A stretch of 64,000 bases of DNA from Gilliamella sp. wkB7 (GTDB lineage: Bacteria > Pseudomonadota > Gammaproteobacteria > Enterobacterales > Orbaceae): contig NZ_CM004509.1 of NCBI RefSeq assembly GCF_001693435.1, forward strand, positions 310,001-374,000, written 5' to 3'. The first letter of the stretch is position 1, and each line of letters opens with the position of its first letter. Under the pieces are notes generated by a model that did no database searches, was not told the origin of the DNA, and saw nothing but the letters and a program-made list of their open reading frames with translations. A program made the position numbers and the translations under genes. Below are positions 1-8,985 of this stretch, piece after piece.

Positions 1-503
1 ACCTTAACGCATTGGATAACGCCATTGATTTGATTATAGCGAGTAACAAGATCGTTATTTTTGGGGTGGGCAGTAGCGGTTTAGTTGGAAAAGAGTTGGA
101 GTATCAACTCATTAAAATTAAAAAAGATGTCAACTGCCATTTTGATTCGCATATTAGTCGAAATATTGTTAGTACGCTCGGTAAAAATGATTTGATCATT
201 ATTATTTCACATTCAGGTGAAACGCCAGAATGTGTGGAGTTATTAAAACTTGCCGAAAGTTTAAAAGTGCCCTCTATTGCAATCACAAAAATGGGGCAAA
301 GCCAGATATCTTTATTAGCAAACATTGTGTTACATACTACCTCGATGGAGCATGCTTCACGACTGATTCCAATTCGTTCTAAAATTTCGCAAATATCGGT
401 TATGAATATGTTATTGACCAATTTATTCATCCGAAAATATGATGAACATTTGCTTGAGCAGACTCAAAGTCGCGAAAAACGTAAATATCCTCATCATAAC
501 TAA
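1..503 (+). CDS. RpiR/MurR-family transcriptional regulator, C-terminal SIS domain (5' end outside window)
   Basis: The reading frame is open to the first base, so the gene begins upstream and the N-terminal helix-turn-helix is missing from view. The visible 160 or so residues form a SIS (sugar isomerase) domain: a GVGSSG phosphosugar-binding turn near the start, the ISHSGET motif in the middle, and the AITK strand after it. Regulators of this family bind a phosphosugar through SIS and control sugar catabolic genes. It lies 306 bases upstream of, and codirectional with, the mannose-family PTS operon, so it is a plausible regulator of that operon; this is inference from position. The first TTG at 12 is an internal codon, not a start. 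Confidence 0.85.
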   Translation, partial: LNALDNAIDLIIASNKIVIFGVGSSGLVGKELEYQLIKIKKDVNCHFDSHISRNIVSTLGKNDLIIIISHSGETPECVELLKLAESLKVPSIAITKMGQSQISLLANIVLHTTSMEHASRLIPIRSKISQISVMNMLLTNLFIRKYDEHLLEQTQSREKRKYPHHN

Positions 504-659
504 CGGTTTTAAAAGATATTTTTTTAATTTCTACTCAAAGATACATTAGCGTTTTTTACTCATTAGGCTTTAATGCTGTCATATTCCCTTTCTTATTAAA
601 TTATTTTAACCTTTCAAATCATGAATACAACATTATGTTATTCAAGGATTTTTTAAGTT

Positions 660-681
660 AAACATGATCAAGTTCACAAAT
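660..681 (+). promoter_or_regulatory. Putative CRP-binding site upstream of PTS operon
   Basis: The site reads CATGA-N6-TCACA with AAA before and AAT after. It matches 16 of 22 positions of the CRP consensus (TGTGA-N6-TCACA with A/T-rich flanks). Its centre is about 78 bases before the predicted transcription start, a spacing compatible with activation from upstream. Catabolite control of a PTS sugar operon would be expected. No binding has been shown. Confidence 0.5.
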
Positions 682-713
682 TCCTAAAAATCTTAAAAAA
701 AAAGATGACTTAA

Positions 714-742
714 TTGACACTTAGATGTAATTTTATTACTAA
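714..742 (+). promoter_or_regulatory. Predicted sigma-70 promoter of the PTS operon
   Basis: A perfect TTGACA (714-719) is followed by a 17-base spacer and TACTAA (737-742) as a weak -10. Transcription would start near 749, leaving a leader of about 60 bases before the EIIA start at 810. The whole 504-809 gap is otherwise free of coding signal. Confidence 0.5.
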
Positions 743-770
743 ATATTTATTAATTTAAAGTAACATTATT

Positions 771-786
771 ACATTTTGTTAAATGT
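771..786 (+). promoter_or_regulatory. Inverted repeat in PTS operon leader
   Basis: ACATTT-TGTT-AAATGT is a perfect 6-4-6 inverted repeat lying between the predicted transcription start and the ribosome-binding site GGAAG. It could be an operator for the upstream RpiR-type regulator or a small leader hairpin; the sequence does not decide. Confidence 0.4.
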
Positions 787-809
787 AGTTTGGATAAAGG
801 AAGTTAAAA

Positions 810-1241
810 ATGGTACGACAATTACCCATTATTTTAGCCAGTCATGGTCCTTTTGCTCAAGGTGCGCTTGAATGTGCCCAGATGCTTATGGGGCAACAAC
901 AAGATATTAAAGTAATATCGGTCTTAGTTGATAGCAATATTGATAATCTACGTCAGCAGATGGCTGAAAATTATCAGAGTCTGAATAAAGGTGACGGTGT
1001 CATTATTCTCGTTGATATTATGGGCGGTACGCCATGTAATCTTGCCGGTGAACTATTAATTCAACATGGTGATGTATTGCTATTTAGTGGGTTCAATATT
1101 CCCGTATTACTTGAAGTTTTAAATAATCGAGAAGGATCACTTAACGACGTTAAATCTGCCATTGAAGAAGTTTTTCCGCAAAGCTGTGTTGACGTTGCAC
1201 AAGTACTAAATTCTCAACGAGAACAATCTACTGATTTGTAA
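810..1241 (+). CDS. PTS mannose-family EIIA component
   Basis: This 143-residue cytoplasmic protein accepts phosphate from HPr and passes it to EIIB during sugar uptake. The phosphorylated histidine is visible as His12 in ILASHGPFA, and the family motif GGTPCN is present near residue 72. Length is that of a free-standing EIIA of the mannose/sorbose/N-acetylgalactosamine class, not fused to EIIB as in E. coli ManX. GGAAG lies 7 bases before the ATG. It is the first gene of a five-gene operon (EIIA, EIIB, EIIC, EIID, phosphatase) with short gaps. The substrate cannot be told from sequence. Confidence 0.92.
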   Translation: MVRQLPIILASHGPFAQGALECAQMLMGQQQDIKVISVLVDSNIDNLRQQMAENYQSLNKGDGVIILVDIMGGTPCNLAGELLIQHGDVLLFSGFNIPVLLEVLNNREGSLNDVKSAIEEVFPQSCVDVAQVLNSQREQSTDL

Positions 1242-1251
1242 GGAGAACAAT

Positions 1252-1725
1252 ATGCCAATTAATGTAGCAAGAATCGACGATCGTCTTATTCACGGACAAG
1301 TTATCACTACTTGGGTAAAAAATTATAATATTGAACAGGTTCTAGTGATTAACGATAAAGTTGCCAACGATAAAGTTCAACAATCGGTATTAACCATGTC
1401 TGCCCCACCAGAATTAAAAGTCTTAGTATTTGGCGTTCAACAATTTATTGAAATTCTCAAAAAAACACCTATCAAAAAACGCACTATGTTGTTATTTACC
1501 AACAGCATTGATGTCGATGCGCTGGTATCAGGAGGATTAGAGCTTGAAAAGCTCAACGTTGGCGGAATGCGCATGCAAGAAGGACGTCATCAATTATCAA
1601 GAGCGGTTTCCGTTACGCCAGAAGAAGAACAAGCATTCAAAAATCTAATTGAAAAAAATGTGATTGTTGAGATTCAAATGGTTCCCAAAGATCCCGTTGT
1701 TTTACTCAAAACACTGATTAATTAA
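1252..1725 (+). CDS. PTS mannose-family EIIB component
   Basis: The 157-residue protein carries the second phosphorylation site of the permease: His14 in RIDDRLIHGQV, the EIIB signature of the mannose family. EIIB takes phosphate from EIIA and donates it to the sugar bound in the EIIC/EIID membrane complex. AAGGAGAA precedes the ATG at good spacing and the gene starts 10 bases after EIIA stops, indicating one transcript. The end of the family fold (VEIQMVPKDP) is intact. The family covers mannose, fructose, sorbose and amino-sugar systems, so the substrate is open. Confidence 0.92.
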   Translation: MPINVARIDDRLIHGQVITTWVKNYNIEQVLVINDKVANDKVQQSVLTMSAPPELKVLVFGVQQFIEILKKTPIKKRTMLLFTNSIDVDALVSGGLELEKLNVGGMRMQEGRHQLSRAVSVTPEEEQAFKNLIEKNVIVEIQMVPKDPVVLLKTLIN

Positions 1726-1766
1726 TCTTAATTATCTATTTATTAATTATATTTGGAGGTTAACCT

Positions 1767-2570
1767 ATGTTAACACAGGCTATTCTTGTCGCCATTTGGG
1801 CGGGGATCTGTTCATTAGATGATGTTGGTCCACAAATGCTACGTCGGCCATTATTAACAGGAACGATAGCTGGCATTATTATGGGCGATCTGGTTCAAGG
1901 ACTTGCAATCAGTGCCACTCTTGAGCTTATGTGGATGGGTATTGGTAATGTAGGTGCCTATTCCGCACCTGATATTGTTGCAGGTTCGATAATTGGTGTT
2001 TCACTCGGCATTGCAACTGAAGGTGGAATTGCTGCAGGTGTCGCATTAGCGCTTCCTGTTTCAATACTTTGCCAGCAGTTATTGATTGTTTGGCGATCTT
2101 TTGCTTGTTTTCTAAATCCATTGGCAGAAAAAAGTATTCAAAATGGTAGTTATAAGGGATTGGTCAAAGTTCATTACTTTTCTACACCGGTTTGGTTCCT
2201 GATTCGTGCTGTACCTTGTTTCTTAGCAATCTATTTTGGTAGTGATTTAATCAAAACCATTTTAGATGCGATTCCAAAAGATATCATTACAGGTATGGGC
2301 GTTGCGTCAAAATTAATTCCTGCTGTGGGTATCTGTATTTTATTACTCATGCTATTAAAAGGCACCATGTGGTTTTTCTTTTTACTCGGTTTTGTATTAA
2401 CCAGTTATCTTAAATTACCTATTATCCCAATTACTTTCATTGCACTGGCGTTTGCGGTTTTATATGACATGGCGTTTATGGCTGGTAAAAAGAATGAAAA
2501 TTCAAGTAATAACACAGAGGATAAATCTACAGTAAATAATAGTGCAGTTGAAGAGGAGTATGATCTATGA
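1767..2570 (+). CDS. PTS mannose-family EIIC membrane component
   Basis: A 267-residue, strongly hydrophobic protein with several membrane segments and the family pattern of Gly-rich helices (GNVGAYSAPDIVAG near residue 55). EIIC forms the sugar channel together with EIID. GGAGG at 1755-1759 precedes the ATG. The C-terminus ends in a short charged, Asn/Ser-rich tail, and its stop overlaps the EIID start (ATGA), so the two are translationally coupled. E. coli ManY/AgaC proteins are the same length. Confidence 0.9.
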   Translation: MLTQAILVAIWAGICSLDDVGPQMLRRPLLTGTIAGIIMGDLVQGLAISATLELMWMGIGNVGAYSAPDIVAGSIIGVSLGIATEGGIAAGVALALPVSILCQQLLIVWRSFACFLNPLAEKSIQNGSYKGLVKVHYFSTPVWFLIRAVPCFLAIYFGSDLIKTILDAIPKDIITGMGVASKLIPAVGICILLLMLLKGTMWFFFLLGFVLTSYLKLPIIPITFIALAFAVLYDMAFMAGKKNENSSNNTEDKSTVNNSAVEEEYDL

Positions 2571-3382
2571 ATAACGAAAAGAAAATTACCAAAAAAGATC
2601 TCAATAGTGTCTTTTGGCGTATACAAACCATACCTTTTTCTTTTAATTATGAAAAATTACAAACTATCGGTTTTGCGCATTGCATGATCCCTATTTTAGA
2701 TCGACTTTATAAAGATGCCGATAAAGAAACACGCATCCGTGCCATGAAACGTCACTTTGAGTTTTTTAATACCCAAGTTAACGCAGGTGCATTGATATTG
2801 GGTGTTACGGCTGCAATGGAAGAAAAAACCACAGAAGAAGAAAAAGATGCGGTAATTTCGTTAAAAGCGGGTTTGATGGGACCTTTTGCTGGATTGGGCG
2901 ATAGCTTATTAAAATTCACTTGGATGCCTATTTGCGGAAGTATCGGCGCAGCTTTTGCTTTACAAGGTAATGTAATTGGACCGATATTGATGTTCTTTAT
3001 TTATAATTTAGTCAATATTTTCACCAAATATTTCTTTGTTCATTACGGCTACAATAAAGGGGTTGATCTTATCGAACAATCTAAAAATTCAAATATCATT
3101 CAAAGAATTAGTAATTTAGCCAATGTGGTGGGGGTGATGGTGCTCGGCTCCCTCATTGCCACGACCGTTAAAGTTTCAACGCCCCTATTAATAGAAGTTG
3201 GTGAACAGTCAATCAAAGTACAAGAAATGTTTGATAAAGTCATGCCAAATTTATTGACTATCCTTTTTGCTTTAGGTGTGTTTTATTTAGTCAGAAAATT
3301 CCAAGGAAAATATACTGTTTCATTAATTATAGCAGTAATGGTGATTGGAGTGATTCTTTCGATGTTGGGTATACTACATTAA
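2567..3382 (+). CDS. PTS mannose-family EIID membrane component
   Basis: This 271-residue partner of EIIC has the EIID layout: a cytoplasmic N-terminal half with the conserved FNYEKLQTIGFAHCMIP and HFEFFNTQ segments, a GPFAGLGDSL motif, and two to three hydrophobic C-terminal helices. EIID is found only in mannose-family PTS. The start codon overlaps the EIIC stop by four bases. Together with EIIA, EIIB and EIIC it makes a complete permease; only HPr and Enzyme I must come from elsewhere. Confidence 0.92.
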   Translation: MNNEKKITKKDLNSVFWRIQTIPFSFNYEKLQTIGFAHCMIPILDRLYKDADKETRIRAMKRHFEFFNTQVNAGALILGVTAAMEEKTTEEEKDAVISLKAGLMGPFAGLGDSLLKFTWMPICGSIGAAFALQGNVIGPILMFFIYNLVNIFTKYFFVHYGYNKGVDLIEQSKNSNIIQRISNLANVVGVMVLGSLIATTVKVSTPLLIEVGEQSIKVQEMFDKVMPNLLTILFALGVFYLVRKFQGKYTVSLIIAVMVIGVILSMLGILH

Positions 3383-3396
3383 TTAGGTAAAAAACG

Positions 3397-4461
3397 ATGG
3401 AAAAACAAAATAAAGAAGCTGTATCAGCAGTGCGTAATAATCAAGGACAAATCGTCATAACATTTGATTCATTAGATCAACAATCCGTTGATCTTTATTG
3501 GACTCAAGAGGCTAATGCCCATACCCAAACTAAAACATTGATTGGCAAAAATGTACAAAGTCCGGTGATTTTTGATGATCCGTTACAAGCTAAAAAGCGT
3601 ATTTATTTCATTTTAGAAAAGGAAGGTCAATCACCCTTAATATTTGGTGAAAGAACGTTACCAATAACAGGTTTGAATAATTTCCGAGATTTTGGTGGTT
3701 ATGTTGGTGCGAACGGTAAACGTGTTAAATGGGGACAATTATATCGTTCCAATCATCTTCATGGTTTAAAACCCGATGCACAACAATATATTACGGCATT
3801 AAATATTAAAACAATTATTGATTATCGCAGTGCTAACGAAATTAAAACCAGTCCTAATTCATCCATTGGGGAAAAACAGACATTTCATTTAGATGCATCA
3901 GCTCAAACGGCGGAACTTGCAGCTCAATTTGCAGCTGACCCAAGTAATGAAGATCAAGCATTGATTGAAAGTGTATTAAGAGATATCCCTCGAGAATTAG
4001 TTAATGGTGAAGGCATACAAGTGCTTGAACAATATCGTAACTTTGTGTTAAGTGAAAAATCTAAAAATGCTTATCGACAAATGTTAAAGGCTGTTTTAGA
4101 TGCCGACAACAGCCCAAGTCTTCAACATTGTCGAGGCGGTAAAGATAGAACGGGATATGGTGTATTATTGATCCAAATTATGTTAGGTGTATCTGAATCC
4201 GATATTATTTATGATTATATGCTGACTCATGATAATCGTTTAGAGCGAAATAAAATCAAAATGGCTGCCTATCGTAAGATTACCGATGATGAAGATGTAC
4301 TCGGTTATTTATTGAGTTTAATCGATACCCGCGTCAGTTTTATGATGGAAATTCTTGATACAATGAAAAAAGTGGCTGGCTCACCAGCAAATTACATTAA
4401 GCAAGAGTTAGGTTTTACAGATCAAGATTTTAAAACCATGCAAGACCTTTATTTAGAATAA
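3397..4461 (+). CDS. Tyrosine-protein phosphatase-like protein (Y_phosphatase3 type) in PTS operon
   Basis: A 354-residue protein with the Cx5R phosphatase loop HCRGGKDRTG; the catalytic cysteine is Cys245 and the arginine follows in KDRT. The segment GLNNFRDFGGY near residue 93 is typical of the Y_phosphatase3 family (PF13350), whose members act on phosphotyrosine, phosphoserine or phosphoinositides. Residues 1-85 form an additional beta-rich N-terminal part. No signal peptide is visible, so it is probably cytoplasmic. It follows EIID by 14 bases and is the last gene before a strong terminator, so it is a structural member of the PTS operon. Its substrate, protein or sugar-phosphate, is unknown. 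Confidence 0.85.
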   Translation: MEKQNKEAVSAVRNNQGQIVITFDSLDQQSVDLYWTQEANAHTQTKTLIGKNVQSPVIFDDPLQAKKRIYFILEKEGQSPLIFGERTLPITGLNNFRDFGGYVGANGKRVKWGQLYRSNHLHGLKPDAQQYITALNIKTIIDYRSANEIKTSPNSSIGEKQTFHLDASAQTAELAAQFAADPSNEDQALIESVLRDIPRELVNGEGIQVLEQYRNFVLSEKSKNAYRQMLKAVLDADNSPSLQHCRGGKDRTGYGVLLIQIMLGVSESDIIYDYMLTHDNRLERNKIKMAAYRKITDDEDVLGYLLSLIDTRVSFMMEILDTMKKVAGSPANYIKQELGFTDQDFKTMQDLYLE

Positions 4462-4484
4462 CAACTTATTGCAATTATTCTTTT

Positions 4485-4512
4485 AAAAGCGCAAATAATT
4501 TGCGCTTTTTTT
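4485..4512 (+). terminator. Rho-independent terminator of PTS operon
   Basis: An 11-base-pair stem AAAAGCGCAAA / TTTGCGCTTTT closes a 3-base loop and runs into T's. The gene on the other side (4546, leftward) converges on it, and the A-rich 5' side lets it act in both directions. Confidence 0.9.
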
Positions 4513-4545
4513 AAGCTGATCGTTTTTTGTCTAACCCGATTATTG

Positions 4546-7500
4546 TTAATTTATTTGCATCATGGTGAGTAATGCTTGGATCGGATGCTTCATAATAAAC
4601 TTATCAAATCGTTTCACCTGACTACGGCACGAGTAGCCTGTTGTCAAACAACGTTCTTTAGGATAGTTGGTCAATGCTTGTTGCCAAGATAACTCATATA
4701 ACTGTTTTGATGCGGTAAGATTATTAACTTCATGCCCATAAGTGCCCGCCATACCACAACACCCTACTCGGATTGGTTGTAAATCAGTACCAAACTGTTT
4801 AAAAATCTGTTGCCACTGCTGATTACTGGCGGGTAATTGCGTCGTTTCGCTACAATGCCCTAGCAAATACCATTTTTCTCTATCGGTTGTTTTTAATTGT
4901 GTGCTGTTTGGCAAGTGGTCAGCGATATTAGTTAACCATTCATGTGAAAGCAATACCTTAAAATCAAGGACTTTATCTTGAAGTATAAGTTTATATTCAT
5001 CTCGATAGCAAAGTACCAATGCAGGATCGACCCCGACCATAGGTATACCCAATTGAGCAATTTGTGATAATAGTTGCGCAGCTGTTTGTGCCGTCTTGGC
5101 AAATTGCTTTAAAAAACCTTTTATATGTTGAGCTTTACCATTGGGTACAAATGGTAAAACGACGGGTTTATATCCTAACGTTTCGATCAGACAGACAAAA
5201 TCATAGACCACTTTGGCATCATAATAGCTGGTAAATGGATCTTGAACGACAAGTACATACTTAGCGCGCTCCTCTTGTGAAAGTTTCTGTAGTTGTTCAA
5301 GTTTGATATTTGCAGTGTTATGACCAACCAATTGTTTTTTTAATGTTGGCACAGACAACATAGGTAAACTGGCCATACCTACGGTTTTATTAGTCACATA
5401 TTCTGTGACGGGCATTTTCATAAAAAAATTAAAAAAACGTGGTGCTTTTGCCATTAAAGGCAGGTAAGACTCAATATTTCCCACCAAGTAATCGCGCACA
5501 GGTCTTAAATAACGGGTGTGATATAACTGCAAAAAACGCGCTTTGAAATCAGGTACATCAATCTTAATCGGACATTGTGTTGAACATGCTTTACATGACA
5601 AACAATGATTCATTGAATCTTTTACATCATGTGAAAAGTCATATTCTCCAAATTTTGCTTTAACGGTATTAGCTATTTTCTTAGCAAATGCAACTAACGT
5701 ACTGTGTTTTGTTGGTAATAACGAATTAAGTTCTTGTTCTGTCATGCCTGATTGAATCATTAAGCGTAGCCATTCGCGCACTAAGGTTGCTCGGCCTTTT
5801 GGTGAATAAACTCGATTACCTGATAACTTCATCGATGGACACATGGGACTATTCACATCAAAATTGAAACAGAGACCATTACCATTACATTCTGTTGCTC
5901 CGTGAAAAACTTCTTTAACACTTAATGGAATTTGGCGATCATAAAAGCCCCGTGTGGTAGAATCGACGGTTAACATGCCCTCATCAACACCTAAAGGTGG
6001 GCAAATTTTTCCCGGATTTAAACGATTATGGGGATCAAAAGCAGTTTTAATTGTTCTTAAACCTTGATATAACTCTTCACCAAAAAAAGCAGGACTGTAT
6101 TCACTACGAAACCCTTTACCGTGTTCACCCCATAGTAATCCGCCATATTTAGCAGTTAAAGCGACAACTTGATCAGAAATAGTTTTCATCAGCTTTTCTT
6201 GTTCAGGAATGCACATATCCAGAGCTGGGCGAACATGCAATACGCCCGAATCAACATGCCCAAACATGCCATAAGACAAATGATAACTATCAAGTAAAGC
6301 ACGAAATTCAGTTATATATTCTGCTAAATGTTTCGGAGGCACACATGTATCTTCAACAAAAGGAATCGGTTTACGCGTTCCTTTAGCATTACCGAGTAGT
6401 CCCACCGCTTTTTTTCGCATTGCATAGATCTTCTCAATTTCATCTAAGTTTTCACAGGTTTGATAACCGATGATACCTAAGGAATGATTTATCATAAGTT
6501 TGTCAATTTGCTTACTTAAGTTATCGAGTTTACCTTTAGTCAACTCATAATCATTACCTGCAAACTCAACAATATTGATACCTTGCATATCATGCCCGAT
6601 AACATCGGTAATTAACTCTTTAATTGATTGCCAGATAATATCTTCTTTAGCGAGTCCTAAAACTTTTGAATCCACTGTTTCAACAGACAATGCTTCAGCA
6701 TTTACTAAAAAGGCGGCATTACTTAATGCGGATTGAAAAGAATCGTATTTAATATTCATTAAAAAACGATATTTTGGTTTGGGGATGATATTTAATTTAG
6801 CTTCGGTAATAAAGGCTAATGAACCCTCACTACCGGTAAGAATGCGCGTTAAGTCAAATTCGGTTAAATTATCATTGAAGACATTTTTCAGATCATAACC
6901 TGTTAAAAAGCGATTTAATTTTGGGAATTTATTTAAAATAAGTTGGCGATGATTTTTGCAATATTCATAAACCGTGCGGTAAATCGTTGAATCATTAGTC
7001 AGATTCTCAACTTCTGCAATACTTTTTTTGTTTGTTTCAAGAATCTCACCATTAACTAATACAGCTTTAACGCTTAAAACATGATTGGATGTTTTTCCAT
7101 AAACCATCGAGCCTTGTCCTGAGGCATCGGTATTTATCATTCCACCAATCGTAGCTCGATTACTGGTAGATAATTCGGGTGCAAAAAAGTAATCGTACTG
7201 TTTTAAATATTCATTAAGTTGATCTTTAATCACCCCTGCTTCAACTTTTACCCAACCCTCATCAATATTGACCTCTAAAATTCGATTCATATAACGAGAA
7301 AGATCAACCACGATGCCCTTATTTAAAGATTGCCCATTTGTTCCGGTACCACCCCCTCGTGGTGTAAACTTTAAAGTTTGAAAGGTGTCTTGATTGGCTA
7401 AATGCGTTATTAATTGAACATCCTCAGTTGAACGAGGAAACAATATCGCTTGCGGCATTAACTGATAAATACTGTTATCCGTTGCCATAGTCAAACACGA

Positions 7501-7608
7501 AGCATAATCGCTTGCTATATCACCGGTAAAGCCAGATTCTTTGAGAGCAATTAAATATGTTTTTGTAACCTCATCAAGTTGAGGTGAGTTTGATAGTCTA
7601 GGGATCAT
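4546..7608 (-). CDS. ydiJ: YdiJ-type FAD-linked, Fe-S-containing hydroxyacid dehydrogenase
   Basis: At 1020 residues it matches E. coli YdiJ (about 1018). Order of parts: an FAD_binding_4 domain with the PRGGGTGTNGQS phosphate loop near residue 83, an FAD-oxidase C-terminal domain (LWGEHGKGFRSEY near 495), a 4Fe-4S segment CLSCKACSTQCP near 665, and a GlpC-like C-terminal CCG domain ending in GCCGMAGTYGHE. Such enzymes oxidise D-2-hydroxyacids (D-lactate, D-2-hydroxyglutarate) and pass electrons to the quinone pool at the inner membrane. The exact substrate is inferred only at family level. It stands alone, convergent with the PTS operon. Confidence 0.9.
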   Translation of the reverse strand: MIPRLSNSPQLDEVTKTYLIALKESGFTGDIASDYASCLTMATDNSIYQLMPQAILFPRSTEDVQLITHLANQDTFQTLKFTPRGGGTGTNGQSLNKGIVVDLSRYMNRILEVNIDEGWVKVEAGVIKDQLNEYLKQYDYFFAPELSTSNRATIGGMINTDASGQGSMVYGKTSNHVLSVKAVLVNGEILETNKKSIAEVENLTNDSTIYRTVYEYCKNHRQLILNKFPKLNRFLTGYDLKNVFNDNLTEFDLTRILTGSEGSLAFITEAKLNIIPKPKYRFLMNIKYDSFQSALSNAAFLVNAEALSVETVDSKVLGLAKEDIIWQSIKELITDVIGHDMQGINIVEFAGNDYELTKGKLDNLSKQIDKLMINHSLGIIGYQTCENLDEIEKIYAMRKKAVGLLGNAKGTRKPIPFVEDTCVPPKHLAEYITEFRALLDSYHLSYGMFGHVDSGVLHVRPALDMCIPEQEKLMKTISDQVVALTAKYGGLLWGEHGKGFRSEYSPAFFGEELYQGLRTIKTAFDPHNRLNPGKICPPLGVDEGMLTVDSTTRGFYDRQIPLSVKEVFHGATECNGNGLCFNFDVNSPMCPSMKLSGNRVYSPKGRATLVREWLRLMIQSGMTEQELNSLLPTKHSTLVAFAKKIANTVKAKFGEYDFSHDVKDSMNHCLSCKACSTQCPIKIDVPDFKARFLQLYHTRYLRPVRDYLVGNIESYLPLMAKAPRFFNFFMKMPVTEYVTNKTVGMASLPMLSVPTLKKQLVGHNTANIKLEQLQKLSQEERAKYVLVVQDPFTSYYDAKVVYDFVCLIETLGYKPVVLPFVPNGKAQHIKGFLKQFAKTAQTAAQLLSQIAQLGIPMVGVDPALVLCYRDEYKLILQDKVLDFKVLLSHEWLTNIADHLPNSTQLKTTDREKWYLLGHCSETTQLPASNQQWQQIFKQFGTDLQPIRVGCCGMAGTYGHEVNNLTASKQLYELSWQQALTNYPKERCLTTGYSCRSQVKRFDKFIMKHPIQALLTMMQIN

Positions 7609-7726
7609 AATGAATCTAGTTAGTAATAAATCTTATACTTAGTGTAATCCAAGTATTAAGCGCGGTCAAAGTTTATTCGATTAATATTCAATGGGTTGTC
7701 ATTTTATTTTGCTTTTAAAATATATC

Positions 7727-8338
7727 TCAATTTAAGGTTGGATAGTGATAGATCCAAGTAATATCAGGATGATTAGCAAAAGCACTCGGGAATAGATAAT
7801 CACCGCTAAAGAAAGGGAATTGAGTATGCTGCCATTGAAGAGAAAAGTCTGGCTGGTACTTTATAATCGCGTCATAAAGCAATGTTGTACAATATAAATG
7901 AGGTTCCTCGCGAGAAGCTAAAACAAAAGCTTGTCCTTGTTTAGTTAAAAGCTCATTAGCGATTTGTTGGTTTTGAATTTCAGATAAAAAATTGGGTCTT
8001 GCTATCGCATATTTTTCAGCGAGTTCTGGTGTGATAAATTCATCAAAACTTGAAATAATGACTTGATTAGGATAATTTTCATCATCACTAGTAGTGGCAT
8101 GAATAATTTTGATATCTGGGTTGATTGATACCACCATCCCAATATGGGAAAATTTACCTCCACTAAATTGATGAGCAATTAGACTATCTACTTGTACGCC
8201 TTTTCTAAAAATCCAATCTCCGACTTTGATGTTATAAGATAAATTATCATGTTGATGCGTAAATTGCTCCCTTTCATCAGCCCAAACTAAATTGAGTAAT
8301 AGAACAAAAATAATAGGAATAAAACGATAAACTTTCAT
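7727..8338 (-). CDS. YiiX/YebB-like permuted papain-fold hydrolase, secreted
   Basis: The start is set at the ATG preceding KVYRFIP, which has GGAAAT upstream and gives a clean signal peptide ending near WADE. The mature part has the permuted NlpC/P60-like layout: GDWIFRKG, then FSHIGMVV carrying the catalytic histidine, and the nucleophile cysteine late in LYCTTLLYDA. E. coli YiiX is about the same length. Members of this superfamily cleave amide or ester bonds in peptidoglycan or lipids; the substrate here is unknown and the protein should be periplasmic. Neighbour on the same strand is a lipoprotein gene, with a terminator between them. Confidence 0.75.
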   Translation of the reverse strand: MKVYRFIPIIFVLLLNLVWADEREQFTHQHDNLSYNIKVGDWIFRKGVQVDSLIAHQFSGGKFSHIGMVVSINPDIKIIHATTSDDENYPNQVIISSFDEFITPELAEKYAIARPNFLSEIQNQQIANELLTKQGQAFVLASREEPHLYCTTLLYDAIIKYQPDFSLQWQHTQFPFFSGDYLFPSAFANHPDITWIYHYPTLN

Positions 8339-8359
8339 TAAAGTAATTTCCAAAATATA

Positions 8360-8386
8360 AAAGGGCAAAACTATTTTGCCCTTTTA
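8360..8386 (-). terminator. Terminator after lipoprotein gene
   Basis: Perfect 12-base-pair stem AAAAGGGCAAAA / TTTTGCCCTTTT with a 3-base loop. It lies between the lipoprotein gene and the YiiX-like gene, both read leftward, so the two are probably separate transcripts with some read-through. Confidence 0.8.
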
Positions 8387-8420
8387 TTATCAATTATATC
8401 AATCAATATATACTATCTAT

Positions 8421-8849
8421 TTAAATTTTAAATGCTACTAGCCATTTACCATTAACTTTTATAACAGTTGTTGCACCATGTACTTCATCTTTAGTACCAT
8501 CTTTGAAATAAGTAGTAGCTAGAACTTTTGCTTGTGTTTTTTCTTCATTGGTATAGTTAACAAGAGTACATTCAATTTTATCAACCCCACCATGCTTTTT
8601 GCCAAGCTCAGCAGCTTGATCGACAGCTATTTTCATTTTGCTTTTTACCATACCTTCCATTAACATCATATCAGAAGAATCCTTCTCTTCAGGAAAGTAA
8701 AGCAAACTAGTAACTTTATCAAGATCGCCTTTATACATAGCAGACATAAATTCTTTGGCAGCGCCTTCCGGTCCATCTTCTTGCGAAGAGCATGCTGTTA
8801 TCATAAGTGCTAATAAAAAAACACTAAAAAATTTCACTAATAATTTCAT
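8421..8849 (-). CDS. DUF4878-like lipoprotein
   Basis: The ATG at 8849 has GGAA eight bases upstream and gives a 142-residue protein with a lipoprotein signal: a hydrophobic run followed by the lipobox LMITAC, the lipidated cysteine being followed by SS. After it comes an NTF2-like fold of about 110 residues typical of DUF4878 (GPEGAAKEFMSAMYKGDLDKV at its start, INGKW-type ending VNGKWLVAFKI). These proteins are small lipid-anchored proteins of unknown role. A more upstream ATG four codons earlier is not supported by a ribosome-binding site. Confidence 0.8.
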   Translation of the reverse strand: MKLLVKFFSVFLLALMITACSSQEDGPEGAAKEFMSAMYKGDLDKVTSLLYFPEEKDSSDMMLMEGMVKSKMKIAVDQAAELGKKHGGVDKIECTLVNYTNEEKTQAKVLATTYFKDGTKDEVHGATTVIKVNGKWLVAFKI

Positions 8850-8985
8850 TTTTATTTCCAATCGTATTGTTATAAATTCGGTTAATAGCTTACTTTCTCT
8901 TAAACAGAGAAATCAAAAGAAAGTGTCAAAATCATACTATGTCTAAAATTATTTGCAAGCTAACTTTAATGAAAATATGATATTA

